The notes: generated by a model not told the origin, from the letters alone. Counted from the stretch's first letter, positions 1 to 12,480 are shown. The stretch is DNA of 64,000 nucleotides from Cryptomeria japonica (GCF_030272615.1 NC_081406.1:461368072-461432071); one strand, 5' to 3'. Numbers and translations are program-made.

Positions 1-977
1 ATTCAGATGATGCTTCATACATTCCATCTCTTGAATTAAAATAGTTAGAAAAAATTCAAATTTTTTTATTTATGTAATGTTGGAAATTCTTTTCTTTATG
101 AAAATGTAAATTTTTTTTTTTAATGCTTTCTTTATGAAACAATGGACACAATGCATCATGTTTTATATAGTGACATTATCATATCATTTGCAATTGCATT
201 TTAGGTACATTAAATTTAGGTTCAATACATTATAAATACTGATTTAAGTTTAAGAAAATCCCATTCGAACATTAGTATCTCATGTAGAGTTGCAATCATT
301 AATAATCACACCATTCAATTTAAAACATTTAAAAATAATATCATTACCGTGTTAGATAATTGCATCTTTATTTGCATTTTAGGTGCATTATATCTTAGGT
401 GCATGAAATAGGATCCCATTGAAACATTAATTTTCTACACGAATGGTCATGTAAGTCATCAATCAACCACACTATTTTGGTTTGTTATGTTTTTAGTGGT
501 TAAATAAGGGTTTTCATTACATTACATAGAACATTAGTGCATTTTGCATTCATTTAGTTGCATACCATTTAGTTATCACATACATTATAGATCCATTCAT
601 TCACTTATCATTTTAGGTGCATTTCATTGTTAGAAGCATTTATTATATCTCATTTTAATTTATCACATAATTACATAACACATATATACATATCATACTC
701 ATCTGCATTACACCATAACATAGGCATTATCATGAAAAAATTAAAAAATGGAATATCATATAGGCATACATCATACACATGCATCCTGCATCCACAAACA
801 TGTTAACGACATCATAAATAACACATGCATACATACATTTTATGATCATACATATTGCATCATAAATAGGTCAGATCATGTGCATCATCATATCATAAAA
901 TCATCATCTATTGCAAAGTCAAACAATAATCAAAGTCCATGAGAGTCCATATACAAGTATACGCTGCCAAAATCACA

Positions 978-1018
<41 letters not shown>

Positions 1019-1100
1019 AAAAATATGAATCTGTCAAATCAGAGTACAATGATATAATTTCCAAAGGGTAAAAAATGTTGTGTCACATACATCTACATCA
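1..1100. other. AT-rich intergenic stretch with degenerate repeats, no gene
   Basis: No credible coding region on either strand. The sequence is AT-rich and built from diverged phrases around 'cattttaggtgcatt', seen near 200, 375 and 605, together with 'cccattgaaacatt'-like phrases. This suggests an old tandem repeat with a period near 180-200 bp. Origin unknown; it could be decayed transposon sequence downstream (minus strand) of the PMD-like pseudogene. Confidence 0.5.
982..1015. repeat. (AT)n microsatellite
   Basis: Uninterrupted run of about 17 AT dinucleotides, read directly. Length is likely polymorphic between individuals. Confidence 0.95.
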
Positions 1101-1119
1101 ATAGCATGTGCTCTCTCAA

Positions 1120-1659
1120 TCACTCGCCCCTGTTGTTGAACCTGAGGGCCCATCTGGAGGTCATGGTGCCCTCAACCCTAAAGAATCGCTTGAACGACAG
1201 GTTTATGTCCTGTGAGACTGGGTTCTCTTTGCATACAAAGGTGCTTACTGGTCTCCTATCATGACCTGATAGTACAAATCCCTGTAGTACTAATCCTCAC
1301 AAGCTAATCTCTTTGCACATTGTGGTCCTGCAATGACATCAACAAACACTTGTATGAGACCTGCTAGCTCCAACATTCATCGGTCCACATCTCCCTCACC
1401 CCACAACCTCACCACATCGGCCTCTTCCCTACTCAACTGGGAGCGGACTGTCTCTAGATCCTCATCCATCCTCTCTAACTTTGCCATTTTCTATGAGATA
1501 GCCTCTCCACTCCTCGCCTTCTCTAGGAGTTGCTTGGTATTTTCCTTGTTCCTCTACATGTTGTCCTTGTTCGTCATGGTAGTCTGGAGATCCTCTCTCA
1601 GAGCATCGACCTCCCTCCTCAATCGGTCCACCTCCACCTGCATGTTATCGGCTCAAGCC
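1120..1659 (-). pseudogene. PMD-like transposon/host protein pseudogene, C-terminal coiled-coil part
   Basis: On the minus strand one frame reads through this interval with a charged heptad-rich stretch (for example VDRLRREVDALREDL near 1570-1630), then a proline-rich tail. The frame is broken by about seven stops, mostly TAG, TGA or TAA where CAG, CGA or CAA would restore sense. It is the downstream part of the pseudogene whose upstream part lies at 19617-20760: the two are separated only by the Copia A insertion and its AAGCC target duplication, and the coiled-coil frame continues in the same phase across the gap. No function is claimed beyond a coiled coil. Confidence 0.5.
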
Positions 1660-2466
1660 TGTTAGGGTTCCCACAGATACTGAGAGGGGGGGGGTGAATT
1701 AGTATCTGACCGGTATTAAATTTTCTTAAGACAAAACATGCAGAACATAAAGTAACAGTGTACCGGTATGCAAGAATTAATGTAATAAACAAATAAAAAA
1801 CATCTACATGAAAAGAAGACCATAACACAAGATGTTTAATGAGGAAACCTGGTGTGGGAAAAACCTTGGTGAGATTTGTGACCCACAATATTCACTTACT
1901 AGCCAATAAGAGAATATTACTTACAATAGGGGCCTGCACATGCAAGAAGGCCAACTGCCTAGAGCACACTGCTCAGTGAGAAGTCACATTGACTTACAAT
2001 GAGGATTATGCTAATCCAATATTCTGTACTGCTTTACAATAGCATCTTCAATGCCAGATTTAGTACCGGTTCTTGCTCTGTTCTTTACATATACCCTTGA
2101 CCTACAATTTGCACATTAGGTCTACCTAATAATTTTCTTTATGCTCGCTACCCTTCTCCTACAAATGTCTATAATGATCTCCTTTATATACAAGAGTCAT
2201 TTTACAATTTGCCAAGTCAACTTACAATAATAAACAAAATATTACATATCAAAAATCTTGTCGGCCTCTGTGCCGGTATACATGTTTTCTTCTGTGCCGG
2301 TGCCAGTGTCGATGTAGAGTGGTCTTGTTTATGCAGTGCACTGTCTTGCTTGAATAATGCTTTGCCAGTAGAATGTCTTGCCGGTGCCATAGGATTGCAA
2401 GGTTGCCATCAATGACAAAACCTTCAATCACACACAATGTCTCATTAGAGTGTCCATATGTCAACA
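1660..2466 (-). repeat. 3' LTR of Copia A copy 1
   Basis: 807 bp. Near-identical in layout to 18806-19616 and to the reverse complement of 38990-39794. Starts (minus strand) TGTTGACATATGGACACTCC and ends ..GAACCCTAACA. Contains the pyrimidine/G run 'gagaggggggggg' just inside the 3' end. Confidence 0.93.
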
Positions 2467-2482
2467 ATCTCCCCCTTTGGCA
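2467..2482 (-). other. Polypurine tract of Copia A copy 1
   Basis: Minus strand reads TGCCAAAGGGGGAGAT directly before the 3' LTR, the expected site for plus-strand priming. The motif is conserved in copy 2 at 38974-38989. Confidence 0.85.
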
Positions 2483-2610
2483 TTGATGGCAACACTCATG
2501 AGAAATTTCAAAAAGATGTCCAAAAATGTGTAGACAAAAAATTTACCAAAAGAATGAGGGACTCCCCCTGAGCATATGATCCCTGTGTTTTGAATTTTCT
2601 CATCCTACTA

Positions 2611-2631
2611 CTACTCCCCCTTTGGCATCAA
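2611..2631 (-). other. Second PPT-like repeat of Copia A copy 1
   Basis: Minus strand carries a second GATGCCAAAGGGGGAG motif about 145 bp upstream of the LTR-proximal tract. The same 21-nt block is present in copy 2 at 38828-38848. It may be an auxiliary plus-strand primer site or a leftover duplication; only the conservation is observed. Confidence 0.6.
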
Positions 2632-2685
2632 TGACAAAGGTTGTCAAGATGTTAGTAGAGTTTGTAGTTATACCGGTCCATAACC

Positions 2686-5600
2686 TCAACCTTGTAGTTG
2701 GGTAGTTATTATCTGAAAAAGATCGCCCAAAATTAAGTTTATACTATGCATAAACTTTTTGCTATCTTGTATTGTTGTTTCAGTTCTCTTCATAGTGTCG
2801 GTGAGATGCTGCAATTGCTCTGCCGGTGTTTTACTTCCCGTTGTTAATGCCTCTGAGATTTCCATCCGTATAGATGCTAGATAATCCAATCTTGGACTCA
2901 GTTTAGATCTGAAGTATTTTGCCTTATTTATTATGGTTTCTTTCTCTTTCTCCTGTTTAAGTAATTTTGTCTCAAAATTTGCTAACTTATCTTCAAAAAC
3001 AGATAATGAATCCGGTGAGGTGACAAAATTGTCTGCAAGCTTGTTTATCTCTTCTTATATGTTGCTTATCTTCTTGTCTATATCTATAGTCAGGAAGTTT
3101 GTTTTGCATGTGTCTTTGTACAGGTTTTTGTACTCTTTTAACAAACTACACAGTTCTGGTAGAAGTGTGTCAAAATCTCTGTTACACTTCTTGATTTCTT
3201 CCTGAAAGAATTTATGTTTCTCCTTTTCTACAATGTCCTTTACAGATTCTACCTTTATTTGCTCAATATTTCCAGAAATGTATTTACATAGTGTATCCAA
3301 CTATCCTAAAGAATCTTTATTATCTATATTACAATTAGGAGCTATTGTTTTCAAAAATGGTATTGAATCATCTATTGCTTTGTAAGCTTGTGAGCTATAG
3401 TCAGTTATTTTCTTGATGGATTCAAGTAATACCTCAGTCACATTTGTTGACCTTGATGGTGACCCAACAAACTGAGTACCGGTGGAAGTGACCATGCTTG
3501 TATTGACCTCTGGCAGGTCAGTTTGTGTCTGCATTTCCTTTAGCACTGGTTTTCCTGCTTCATTTCTTACCAGTGGCATCTGTTCTAGAGCCTTTAGCTC
3601 TGTCAGTTTCTCTGTTTGTGCTTCAGATTCCATCTTTTTCCCTGTATCCACTACCAGTTGCTCTGTATTTCCTATTACTGGAGGCTCTTTGGTTATATCT
3701 AATTTTTCACTTGGGTCTTTATCAACTGTTATGTTGATCTTTTGGGTATCAACATTTACAGTGAATAGGACTTCAGGATTTGTATTGCTATCCTCTGTAT
3801 CCATGCTTTTAGCTGCCGGTTGGTTTTCAGGGATTGTAAGTTTTACAGGTGGAGGTAGGTTATCTTTAACCTTTATGCTTGGAGTTCCACCAATTTTCCC
3901 TTTCCCTTTGTCCTTATCCTTCTGATATACCTTAATAGGCTTGGGATTCCTATATTCTTCTTGTTTTTCTTTTTCAACCAAAAATATGTCCCAACCATCT
4001 TCTATTTCCTCTGAAACCTCTGTAACTCTACCTGCCATCAGTGAGATTTTCCGGTGTGCAGTGGAAAAAATTGTCCGGTTAGCCTAAGCTATCAGATCAT
4101 CAATATCTTTTGGGGAGTTTACCAGATATACAACAAGTAGTTTTTCTATTTTTATTTTCTTGTTCAGTTCAATTACTCCTTGCCTTTTAGCCTCAAGTCT
4201 TTTGTATAAGTCATCAAGAATTTCATTTAAGACTTCCATCAAAAACTTTTTAATCATGTCCATGTGTAATATTACACTCTCCTCAATTTGCTCTTTCTCA
4301 TCAGCCGATAGGGTGTCATAAATTTTCCCTATGTTCTTCAGTTTTCCTTCCTATTTGATCTCATTTAACAAAATGTCTAAAGGTGACAAGTCAGTTTTTG
4401 CCTTTTTCTTTTTCTTAGGGGTCAGCTTCTTTTTAGGTGTGACCTTTCTGACCAGAGATCTCATAGCTTGTTGCTTCTGCCTTGTCCTTCTAGGTGAAGG
4501 AGTGGTTGTCGGTGAGGGATCTCTTTTCCTAACAACTCTTTTAAAGGTTGTTGGCATATCACCTTCTGAGGAAGTACCTACCGGTGATAGATGAGCTTTA
4601 GGTTGTGGGGCTGCCAACTCATCTTCAGTTATGCCAGTTTTCTTTAATATATCTTCCTTAATGGCTTTTGCTTGTCTGGATCCTTTCCTCACAAATGCCT
4701 CAACCTTTTTCACTCTTTTCTTTGATTGAATTTGGCTTTCTAAGGTTTCAGCACTACCAAATATTTCTTCTTTAGGTTCATTGGGGGCTTCCAGAAGTGC
4801 TTTTGCATAAGTTTCAACTATGTGGTCATCTATTTCATGGCCCATTTCTGTTACCTAGATTGTCCTGGGGATGACTACTTCCATCCATATTTCATCCTTT
4901 TTGATAACAAAGCATATATCATCTTTGTATTTGTCTACAATCTTCTATGATAACCTTGTCCTTTTCTTCATTTCTGTCTTTAGTGCTTGGAAAAAGTCAT
5001 GAATGTTGTTTTCCTTATTTTCACCCATGGTATTGAACAGTTCTGTCAGTCGCTTTCCTATCGGTATGTCATATCCGAAATCTTTATATCCTATACCGGG
5101 AACTTGTTTTGTTATATGAAGCATTAGACACACTAACAGATTTCCAAATCTTAAGGTTCCTTTCTTATCCTTCTTTATCTTTCCAAGGTTGTCCATCAAT
5201 TCATCCTTTAGCCATTCATAGATGTCAATTTTTGCATTGTTGGTTATTATGTCATAAGCACTCTTGATGCATAAACTTGAAACTGAGTTGAGTCTATTGG
5301 CATGAGTGGCTTTGTAACCTAATATCATGCATATGAATCTCACATTTGTATCCTTTACATCATTAACCGTTAAAGATCTTTTATCAGATGTTGCACCTGT
5401 TAGGTCAATGACTAGATCATTTGAAACTTTCTTGTTTTTATCTGGTGTTTTACCGATGGCTGGTAACCTATGACAGCCTTTACTGCTTCCTTGTTGATCT
5501 AATGAATTGTATCTAGCTAGAAAAATTCCCCACGAACTCTGCTTAATACTATCCTAATCACATTCTTAGGAAATTCAGGAATACTAAGGATTTCTGTGAA

Positions 5601-5891
5601 TCCTAGGGTTTTAATGATTTTGTGTTCAGCTTTGATATTGCTAGTATCATCACATATCTCGGTTTTGTACATGGTTTTGATTTCCTCATCTCCTAGCTCT
5701 TCAGTATTACAGTGAATATACATTCTAGGGTCTTCATCATATACAACACCTTTAGGGATTTGAGAGAATGCACCTAAGGTATCATCTTTCTTTGCTATTT
5801 CAGGGACCACCTGAAATACGGGCCTAGGTCTTTTAATTACTTCCACAATAGTAGGGTTCACTATGTATTCAATTGCAGAGGAGGATGCCAT
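2686..5891 (-). pseudogene. Long non-retroviral ORF in the pol position of Copia A (copy 1)
   Basis: ATG at 5889-5891 (MASSSAIEYIV) begins an interrupted frame of roughly 1,070 codons ending at 2686. Features in order: a helical N-terminal region of about 330 residues containing RFGNLLVCLMLHITKQ; a basic region with PKKKLTPKKKKK, a nuclear-localisation-like block (about 4390-4440); a Lys/Glu-rich region (KDKGKGK, about 3890-3920); and a C-terminal coiled-coil-rich tail. The N-terminal pattern loosely resembles the helical 'putative plant transposon protein' type; this is a pattern impression, not a search result. Several stops (for example TAG at 3301-3303 and 4945-4947) are sense codons (CAG) in copy 2 at 38156-38158 and 36546-36548. 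There are also frameshifts near 5.4 kb. Biochemical role unknown. Confidence 0.7.
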
Positions 5892-6025
5892 GATAAAAAA
5901 CCTTTTTTTGTCTTGGATGAATGATTGCTTGGAGTGTGCTTGCTTCTTGCTTGAAATGCCTTAGCTCGGAGATCTTCACGCTCTCTAAAAGTTTGAAATC
6001 ACAGTGAAATGAAATGGAGCCAAAA

Positions 6026-6040
6026 CCTTATTTTATAAAG
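6026..6040 (-). promoter_or_regulatory. TATA-like box upstream of the Copia A second ORF
   Basis: Minus strand CTTTATAAAATAAGG lies about 140 bp upstream of the ATG at 5891, leaving room for a start site and a leader of about 110 nt. It sits inside the retroelement between gag and the second ORF, so the ORF may have had its own promoter. The motif is seen; promoter activity is inferred. Confidence 0.5.
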
Positions 6041-6194
6041 TCTTTTTCGCTACCTACCACATTAATTGCTTGCCGGTAATGTATTCACTTAACTTTATTT
6101 GCCGGTAATAAGTGATTTTCAACTTCTTTTCTTTAACTGAGGGAATAATAGCACATGTTTCATTTGATTGCCAAACCCTCAAGATAATTTTTCT

Positions 6195-6952
6195 TCAATT
6201 AGATGAAGAACTTCCTGCCAGTGGAACACTGCTCTGTCCTGCTGGTGGAGCATCACATTGTCCTACCGGTGGAGCATTTGTTGGTTCTATCGGTGGAGGA
6301 GTATTCCCAAATTTTAGATCAGCTTTTCTAATCCATTGCTTTGAGAATTCTTGCTTAACCTCTTCAACCTTTTCTTTACCTTTCAAGCTAGTATTTTTGT
6401 TGTCTACCGGTGTACCTTTACATCTACAAAATTTAGCAATATGACCAATCTTGTTACATGCATAACAAGTTACATTATTTTTCTGAATAGTTTTCCCATA
6501 ACCTATGCCGGTTTGTGTTCTGCATTGATTTGATAAATGTCCAAATCTTCCACAAACATAACATCTTACATTCATTCTGCAGTTTTCAGAGTTATGACCA
6601 ACTTTGTTGCATTTGGAGCATTGACCAGTGGGAGGATTGATATTCTGATAATTCCTAGATCTACATTCGCTTTCCCTATGACCATATTTATTACAGTTAA
6701 AGCATTTTCCATTGAATTTATAAGTATTAGGAGGTCTTACCGGTTTACTATGATCCTGAGTATCTGCAGTCTCAGAGCTTTCTCCAACTTCAAATCCAAT
6801 TCCAGAAGTGTCACCTTTGGGTCTTTGATTCTTCAATAAGGTACCAAGTTCTTCTGAGCTTTTCTTGAATTTTTCTTTGTGTTGATTTGCAGTTTCCAAT
6901 TCCCTTTCCAAGATTTCTTCTTGTCTTATTAATTCATTTGAGTCATTCTGAG
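6195..6952 (-). pseudogene. gag: Copia A gag, C-terminal part with four zinc knuckles
   Basis: Minus-strand frame with four CX2CX4HX4C knuckles: CFNCNKYGHRESEC, CSKCNKVGHNSENC, CYVCGRFGHLSNQC and CYACNKIGHIAKFC. These are nucleic-acid-binding motifs of Copia gag nucleocapsid. Upstream is a charged helical stretch; downstream is a Pro/Ser-rich end finishing at 6195. The Athila-like element inserted at 6953 cuts this frame; the N-terminal part is at 18335-18734. Four knuckles is more than the usual one of plant Copia gag. No major lesion is visible in this half apart from the insertion. Confidence 0.85.
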
Positions 6953-8247
6953 TGATGAGCTTAAAATATGCTCATAATTTGGATGTTATGATAAACTTTT
7001 AAATGCCTTTGCTTTTGTTATTTCATGAATGTTCAGACTTTGTTGAAACCTTTTTGGGATATCTGGTAGCAAGATACTTTTATATTCCTGCAGCTCATTG
7101 CGTTGACTTGATTGCATTTATTGCCCCGTTGACTCCCTAAAATGACTGGTATATCGTATACAGTTTTTGAATGATGAAGTAGATTTAAATGTGTGATTAA
7201 TGAATAGATATCGTGTATGTGCCATATGCCTTTTTCTGTTGCCTGTTACCTTTTGTTTCACAGGTTGTTGAAGAACAATCGAGTCAAGCGCAGCCGATCT
7301 CGGCCTTATAGTAAAGTCCATTTCCTGCACGACTTCGAGGGAGCTCCTGCAAGGACTCTTTGACCGAAACCATGGGAAAGAATTTGAATGACAGTTAATC
7401 TGGAAAGAGTGGAGCACTAGATTCTCTCTAGATCGGGTTGAACACATAAATTCATTTATGGAGTTTGTTCCTTGATTCGGGGATATATTTTACTTCCACG
7501 TCTTTCCTTGATGGAGTTAGTTAGTTAGTTGCTCTCCTGTTTTTAAATAAAGTTCTCCTCCTGTGCGAGAAAGAGAAGAGTTAGAATAAGATTGAATCAG
7601 AGTAGTAGATATCATGTAAGAATCAATATGATAATGAAAGACAAAATTTGTTTAACGAGAGACAGAGTTTGTTGTTAGTTTCCATATCAACAAAACAATG
7701 TATATCATTCTGTTTTTATGAATAAAGTTCAATGAAGTTCTGAGTTTAGCATCTGCGTAATCAGGAGATGCTTGCTAAGGGGGCCCACTTAGTAGCTATC
7801 TGTAGCTAGTTAGTTAGTTATTCTTTCCTGTTAAGCTTCAGTTTGCTTTCATCTTTAAAGTTTTTATACAAACTCAGCTTTACATTGCTCCTGCAGCACA
7901 ATGAATCCATCATTGTGCCTGTTCCTGCAGCATAAGGCCAGTTCATAGTTTGTGTTTCAATTGTAGTTATCATGATTTCTGTTTTAATCAAATCATAGTT
8001 GAGTTAAAGAGCTTTGCATTACCTTCCTGTAGCGTAGGTATAATTTCTTTCCAGTATGTATTTCTGCTAAGATTTGACCAAAATGAGTTCCTAGTGCATA
8101 TATTTTGCTACGCCATTTAAAGTATACGTCCCCTGGTTTGACAAGTAAATGAACATCTACAAAGAGAGATATTGGTCACCTGTTGGAATTCCCAATTCCC
8201 AGGGAAGGTTTTACTATGATTTTCATATCCTTTTGTGGGCGCGACCA
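6953..8247 (+). repeat. 5' LTR of the Athila-like element
   Basis: Begins TGATGAGCTTAAAATATGC and ends GGGCGCGACCA. Contains AATAAA-type signals near 7548 and 7721 and repeated CTGCAG motifs. Matches 17035-18329 along the full length with equal length. Confidence 0.95.
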
Positions 8248-8251
8248 TTTT

Positions 8252-8269
8252 TGACGCCGTTGCCGGGGA
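8252..8269 (+). other. Primer-binding site (tRNA-Asp type)
   Basis: TGACGCCGTTGCCGGGGA four bases after the 5' LTR. The plant Asp-tRNA site used by Athila/Tat elements is TGGCGCCGTTGCCGGGGA (from general knowledge), so one G-to-A change is present. Confidence 0.8.
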
Positions 8270-8368
8270 TGGCATCTAGCTAGGAGTTTATCAGAAGTTA
8301 TTTTTAGCATTAGTTTAGCTTGTTAGTAAAATTTTCTAGATCCGTCAAGCCACTATTCATCATATTGC

Positions 8369-10080
8369 ATGCATAGAAGAAGAAGAGATGCCTTGGGAAG
8401 GTTCCTCCCTGAAAATCTATTTATTGAACTACCATTTGACCCAGCTGACAACGACCTTGAGGAAAATCCATTCACTGTGTTATTCCAGCAACCAAACATG
8501 GCAAATAATCCACCTCATAATCCACCTCCTGCATTTGAGTTTCCCATTGTCCCCCAGGGAGACACTGACAATCTCAAAAACATTCCCTCTTCTTTGCTTC
8601 CAAAGTTTTATGGCCTAGTCACAAAGGACCTAGAAACCTTTCTGTTTGAATTTCATGTCCTCTATCGCAGTTATGACTACAACACAGATGCTCATAAACT
8701 GAAGTTATTTCCTTCCACCTTGAAGGAAGGAGCTCTCAGATGGTTCATGAGTCTGGGGAGAGGTGTCATCGATAGTTGGGAGCTCATGCAGATGACATTC
8801 CTTGACAAGTATAAGGAATATTGTAAGAGCGCCAGCAAAAGTGATGACATATTCTGAATTCAGCAGAAGGACGATGAAAATCTGGAAGATTATATTTCCA
8901 GATTCTTGTTTTCACTAAAGAGGAACTCAAACCATACTCTCAATGAGGACTCTCAGAAATTACTGTTTCTAAGAGGAATCAGTGATGCCTGTATAGATGC
9001 CCTAGACCTGATAGGACGAGGTGATATAACCCAGCTACCTTGGGATGATATAAAGAAAATATGTCTTAACTACTCTCGAGCAATAGTTAAGAAAGGTCGA
9101 GGTCATCATGCTACAATAGGGAAGTCTTCTTCTGCTGGAGTTTCCCAAATGGAGATAACAAATTTGCTATCTGACTTCAAGCAGGACATCATTAATAATA
9201 TGGCTACGCAACTGGACACTATGCAAGCTCGAAAGAAACATGAGGGGGCTGACACAGTTTTGGCTAAGTTCTGTCCATACTGCAGACAAAAGAAGCATGA
9301 CTGCAGATGCAAGATGGTGGCTAATTTGGAAGCCAAACAGCTACCTACTGACTTCAAGCCAGTAGAAGGAGATGATGATCAAGTGTTCTTTGTTGCACAA
9401 AGGAGACCATGGGCCCAAAGACAAGGTATGCCTCAAGACCCTTTAACTTTTAGTAATTCTTATTCTGGATATAATAACCAATGGCAACATGCATATGGAC
9501 CACCACCACCCTGGAATCTACCTCAACCAAATTGGCCTAATTATCAGAACCAATAATGGCAATCCCCTCAAGGAGGATGGCAGCAGCCACAAGGGCAATG
9601 GACCCCACCTTCAGGAAATTGGCAACAAAATTCCCAATGGCGAGGCCCTCAGCAATGGCAAAACCAGTCCTCTGGATTCTTGCAGCTTCCACAACCACAA
9701 CCACAGGCCCTTATGCCGCCTCCTGCAGTAACTACCACAAATCCTGGACCTCCAAAACAAACACCTATGCCTACCCAGTCGTTGCCCAATCCCAATAATA
9801 AGCAACAGCAGCAGCTTCTATATCTTGCTAAAGCCAACCAATATCAAGCTTATGTCTTAAACGTTAATGACATCCATTTGAGATCTGGAACTACTTTACC
9901 TGCTCCAAAATCGCCTCTGATTATTGAAATATCAGATTCTCTCCATGAAGAATCTACTGCACCTATTGTTCCTACTAAACACATGCCCATAACTGATACA
10001 GTTACTAAAGAGCCTATTTTGCAAAATCAAGACAACCCACCTTTTCCTCAGAGGTTGCAAGTACTGCATATAAACCCATG
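8369..10080 (+). pseudogene. gag: Athila-like gag
   Basis: Starts MHRRRRDALGRFLP. A capsid-type region follows (for example FLFEFHVLYRSYDYNTDAHK and LKEGALRWFMSLG), then a cysteine/histidine cluster CPYCRQKKHDCRC near 9272-9313 and a long Gln/Pro-rich, PQ/WQ-repeat tail. One frame is kept across the region with stops at 8855-8857 (TGA) and 9554-9556 (TAA), both explained by single C-to-T changes. The pol frame is reached through a single shift near 10.06-10.08 kb, so gag and pol were probably one polyprotein. Structural protein of the virus-like particle. Confidence 0.85.
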
Positions 10081-10199
10081 GAAGAACCCACTTTTGACAT
10101 TATGGATCAGCTCAAAAATGTGCAGATTCAAATTCTTTTATTTTAGCCTATTAAAGATATTCCTATTTTTGGAAAAGCTATTAAAGAAACCTATTTGAA

Positions 10200-10725
10200 G
10201 AAGCCTAGATGAAAGAAAAAGGATCCTCAAACAATTCATGTACTAGGAAAATTGGCTGATATAATGTTGGGAAATGTAGTTATTCCAAAGTATATTGACT
10301 TTGGAAGTCCTGTACTGCAGATAAATGTAAATGGCCAAGTTGTAAAAAATATTTTAATTGATTTAGGTGCTTCCATTAATGTCATGACAAAGCATACTAT
10401 GGACTCCCTGAACATTTTAAACATTAGATCTACACCCACAGTTCTGCAGCTTGCAGACAGCTCCACAATTAAACTTGACGGGATAGTAGAAGATGTAATT
10501 GTCATTCTTGAATCTTGGGAGTATCCTGCTGATTTCACAATATTATTAGTTAAGACAAATTTAGGAGGATATCTAGTTATTCTTGGTAGACCATGGTTAG
10601 CAACTGCTGATGCTTTTATAGGATGTCGTTCTGGAGATATGACCATTTCTGATGGGCAGTCCACAAAGAAATTGGCTTTGTATCTGCCTGCTAGACCTCA
10701 GCCAGATTTGTCCCAACCTGTTTGA
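10200..10725 (+). pseudogene. pol: Athila-like aspartic protease region
   Basis: Carries ILIDLGASINVM, the retropepsin D-(S/T/L)-G-A active-site block (here Leu follows Asp), and the later flap-side motif VILGRPWLATADA typical of plant Gypsy proteases. It would cleave the gag-pol polyprotein inside particles. Same frame as RT and integrase downstream. Closed by TGA at 10723-10725, where CGA would read on. Confidence 0.85.
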
Positions 10726-12480
10726 CCAGATGTGGGGGAGAAAATTGAAGAAGCCAATTCTTTGGCTCAATTAATGATGATTCAAAATGACCCATTCTCA
10801 CAACTTCAGAGTGAAGATGCCTTGCTATTTCAAATTCTGCAGAACAACTCTGATACGGGTAGTTCATCTGATCCAAATGGTACTCATTTACAATGTTTCC
10901 TGCAGCAACCAGATTCTGAAAGTTCACTGCCTAAACTTCCAGCAATTTTTCATAATTTGCTTCCACAAGAGATACAAACATTACTAGCAAACTCTATGAG
11001 TAATCTCACGGAGCAGATAGAATTGTCTCAAGGTCATTGTTTGAATATCAATAACAAGTTGTCACAGTCTCAACAGGCTGACCTATTAAAAATGCTACAA
11101 GAATAGCATAAAGCTTTTGCATGGGAATATGGAGACATGCAATGAATAGATCCTCGAGTTTGTACTCATAGGATATATATCAAAGATGATTGTTCACCAA
11201 TTAGACAACCTCAAAGAAGAGTAAATCCAACACTTAGAGAAATAGTTAAAAGTGAGCTTCAAAAGTTGCTTGATGCTGGTTTTATTTATCCAATCTCTGA
11301 CAGTCAATGGATTTCTCCATTAGTCATTGTCCCCAAGAAAGGTGGAAAATGGAGAGTATGTGTAGATTATAGAGAATTGAACAGTGCCACTAAAAAAAAT
11401 CACTTTCCACTACCTTTTGTAGATCAAGTACTAGACTCACTGTCTGACAAAAGATATTTTTCCTTTTTGGATGGTTACAGTAGGTACAATCAGATAAAAA
11501 TTACCCCTAAAGATCAAGATAAGACCACTTTTACCTGTCCATGGGGAACATTTTCTTATTCGGTCTTGTCTTTTGACCTATGCAATATGCCAGCAACATT
11601 TTAGAGAGCAGTAATTAGTATCTTTGCTGATATATCTCATGAATGTATGGAGATTTACATGGATGATTTCACTGCCTATGGAGTCACATTTGAAGAAGCA
11701 CTAGTAAATTTAGAAAAAGTATTGAAAAGGTGTAGAGAGCAAAATTTGTCTCTAAATAGTGAGAAGTTTTTTTTAATGATGGAAGAAGGTATTGTTCTAG
11801 GTCATCATGTTTCAAAGAATGGAATTCAGGTCGACCCTGCTAAAATTGAAATAATTCAAAATTTACAAACTCCTGCGAAACAGAAAGATGTCAGAAGTTT
11901 TCTTGGTCATGTAGAGTATTATAGCTAGTTTATAAAAGACTTCAGTAAAATTGCCAGTCCACTTTATGCTTTGTTAACAAAGGATTCCCAATTTGAGTGG
12001 ACAGAGGCCTGTGAAAAATCCTTCCTACAACTAAAGGACTTGCTTACTAAAGCCCCTGTTCTTCAAGGTCCAAAATAGAATTTGCCTTTTCACATACATA
12101 CTGATGCCTCTAACTTTGGCATAGGAGCAGTTCTGAATCAAAAAGAAAATTCAGTTGAACATGCTATTTACTTTATCAGCAAGAACCTTCAAGGTCCTGA
12201 GCTCAACTATACTGTCACAAAAAAAGAGTTGCTTGCAGTAGTGTATGCCTTGAATAAATTTAGGCATTATGTCATAGGTTATCAGATATTCATCTATACT
12301 AACCATGCAACAATCAAGTATCTGATGAACAAACCTACCATCTCTGGTAGGTTGGCACGTTGGCTCCTGTTGTTACAAGAGTTTGACATTTCCATGATTG
12401 ACAAACCAGGGAGAGCCAATGTTGTAGCTGACTTTTTATCAAGACTTCAATCAGCTGCACCTGTTGAACATGAGATCATT
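10726..12480 (+). pseudogene. pol: Athila-like reverse transcriptase and RNase H
   Basis: RT blocks in order: ISPLVIVPKKGGKWRVCVDY, YFSFLDGYSRYNQI, and the catalytic YMDD at 11656-11667. Then the connection region, RNase H start HTDASNFGIGAVL (about 12097-12135) and the NHATIKYLMNKP block. One frame throughout with in-frame stops at 11104 (TAG), 11143 (TGA), 11602 (TAG), 11926 (TAG) and 12076 (TAG). The stop at 11602 falls in the conserved PATFQR motif, where Q (CAG) is expected. No frameshift seen here. It would copy the element's RNA to DNA. Confidence 0.92.

Noticed and set aside
3482-3925. Long plus-strand frame opposite Copia A ORF2
   Set aside because: Antisense shadow of the Lys/Glu-rich coding strand; the mirrored frame in copy 2 is equally a shadow.
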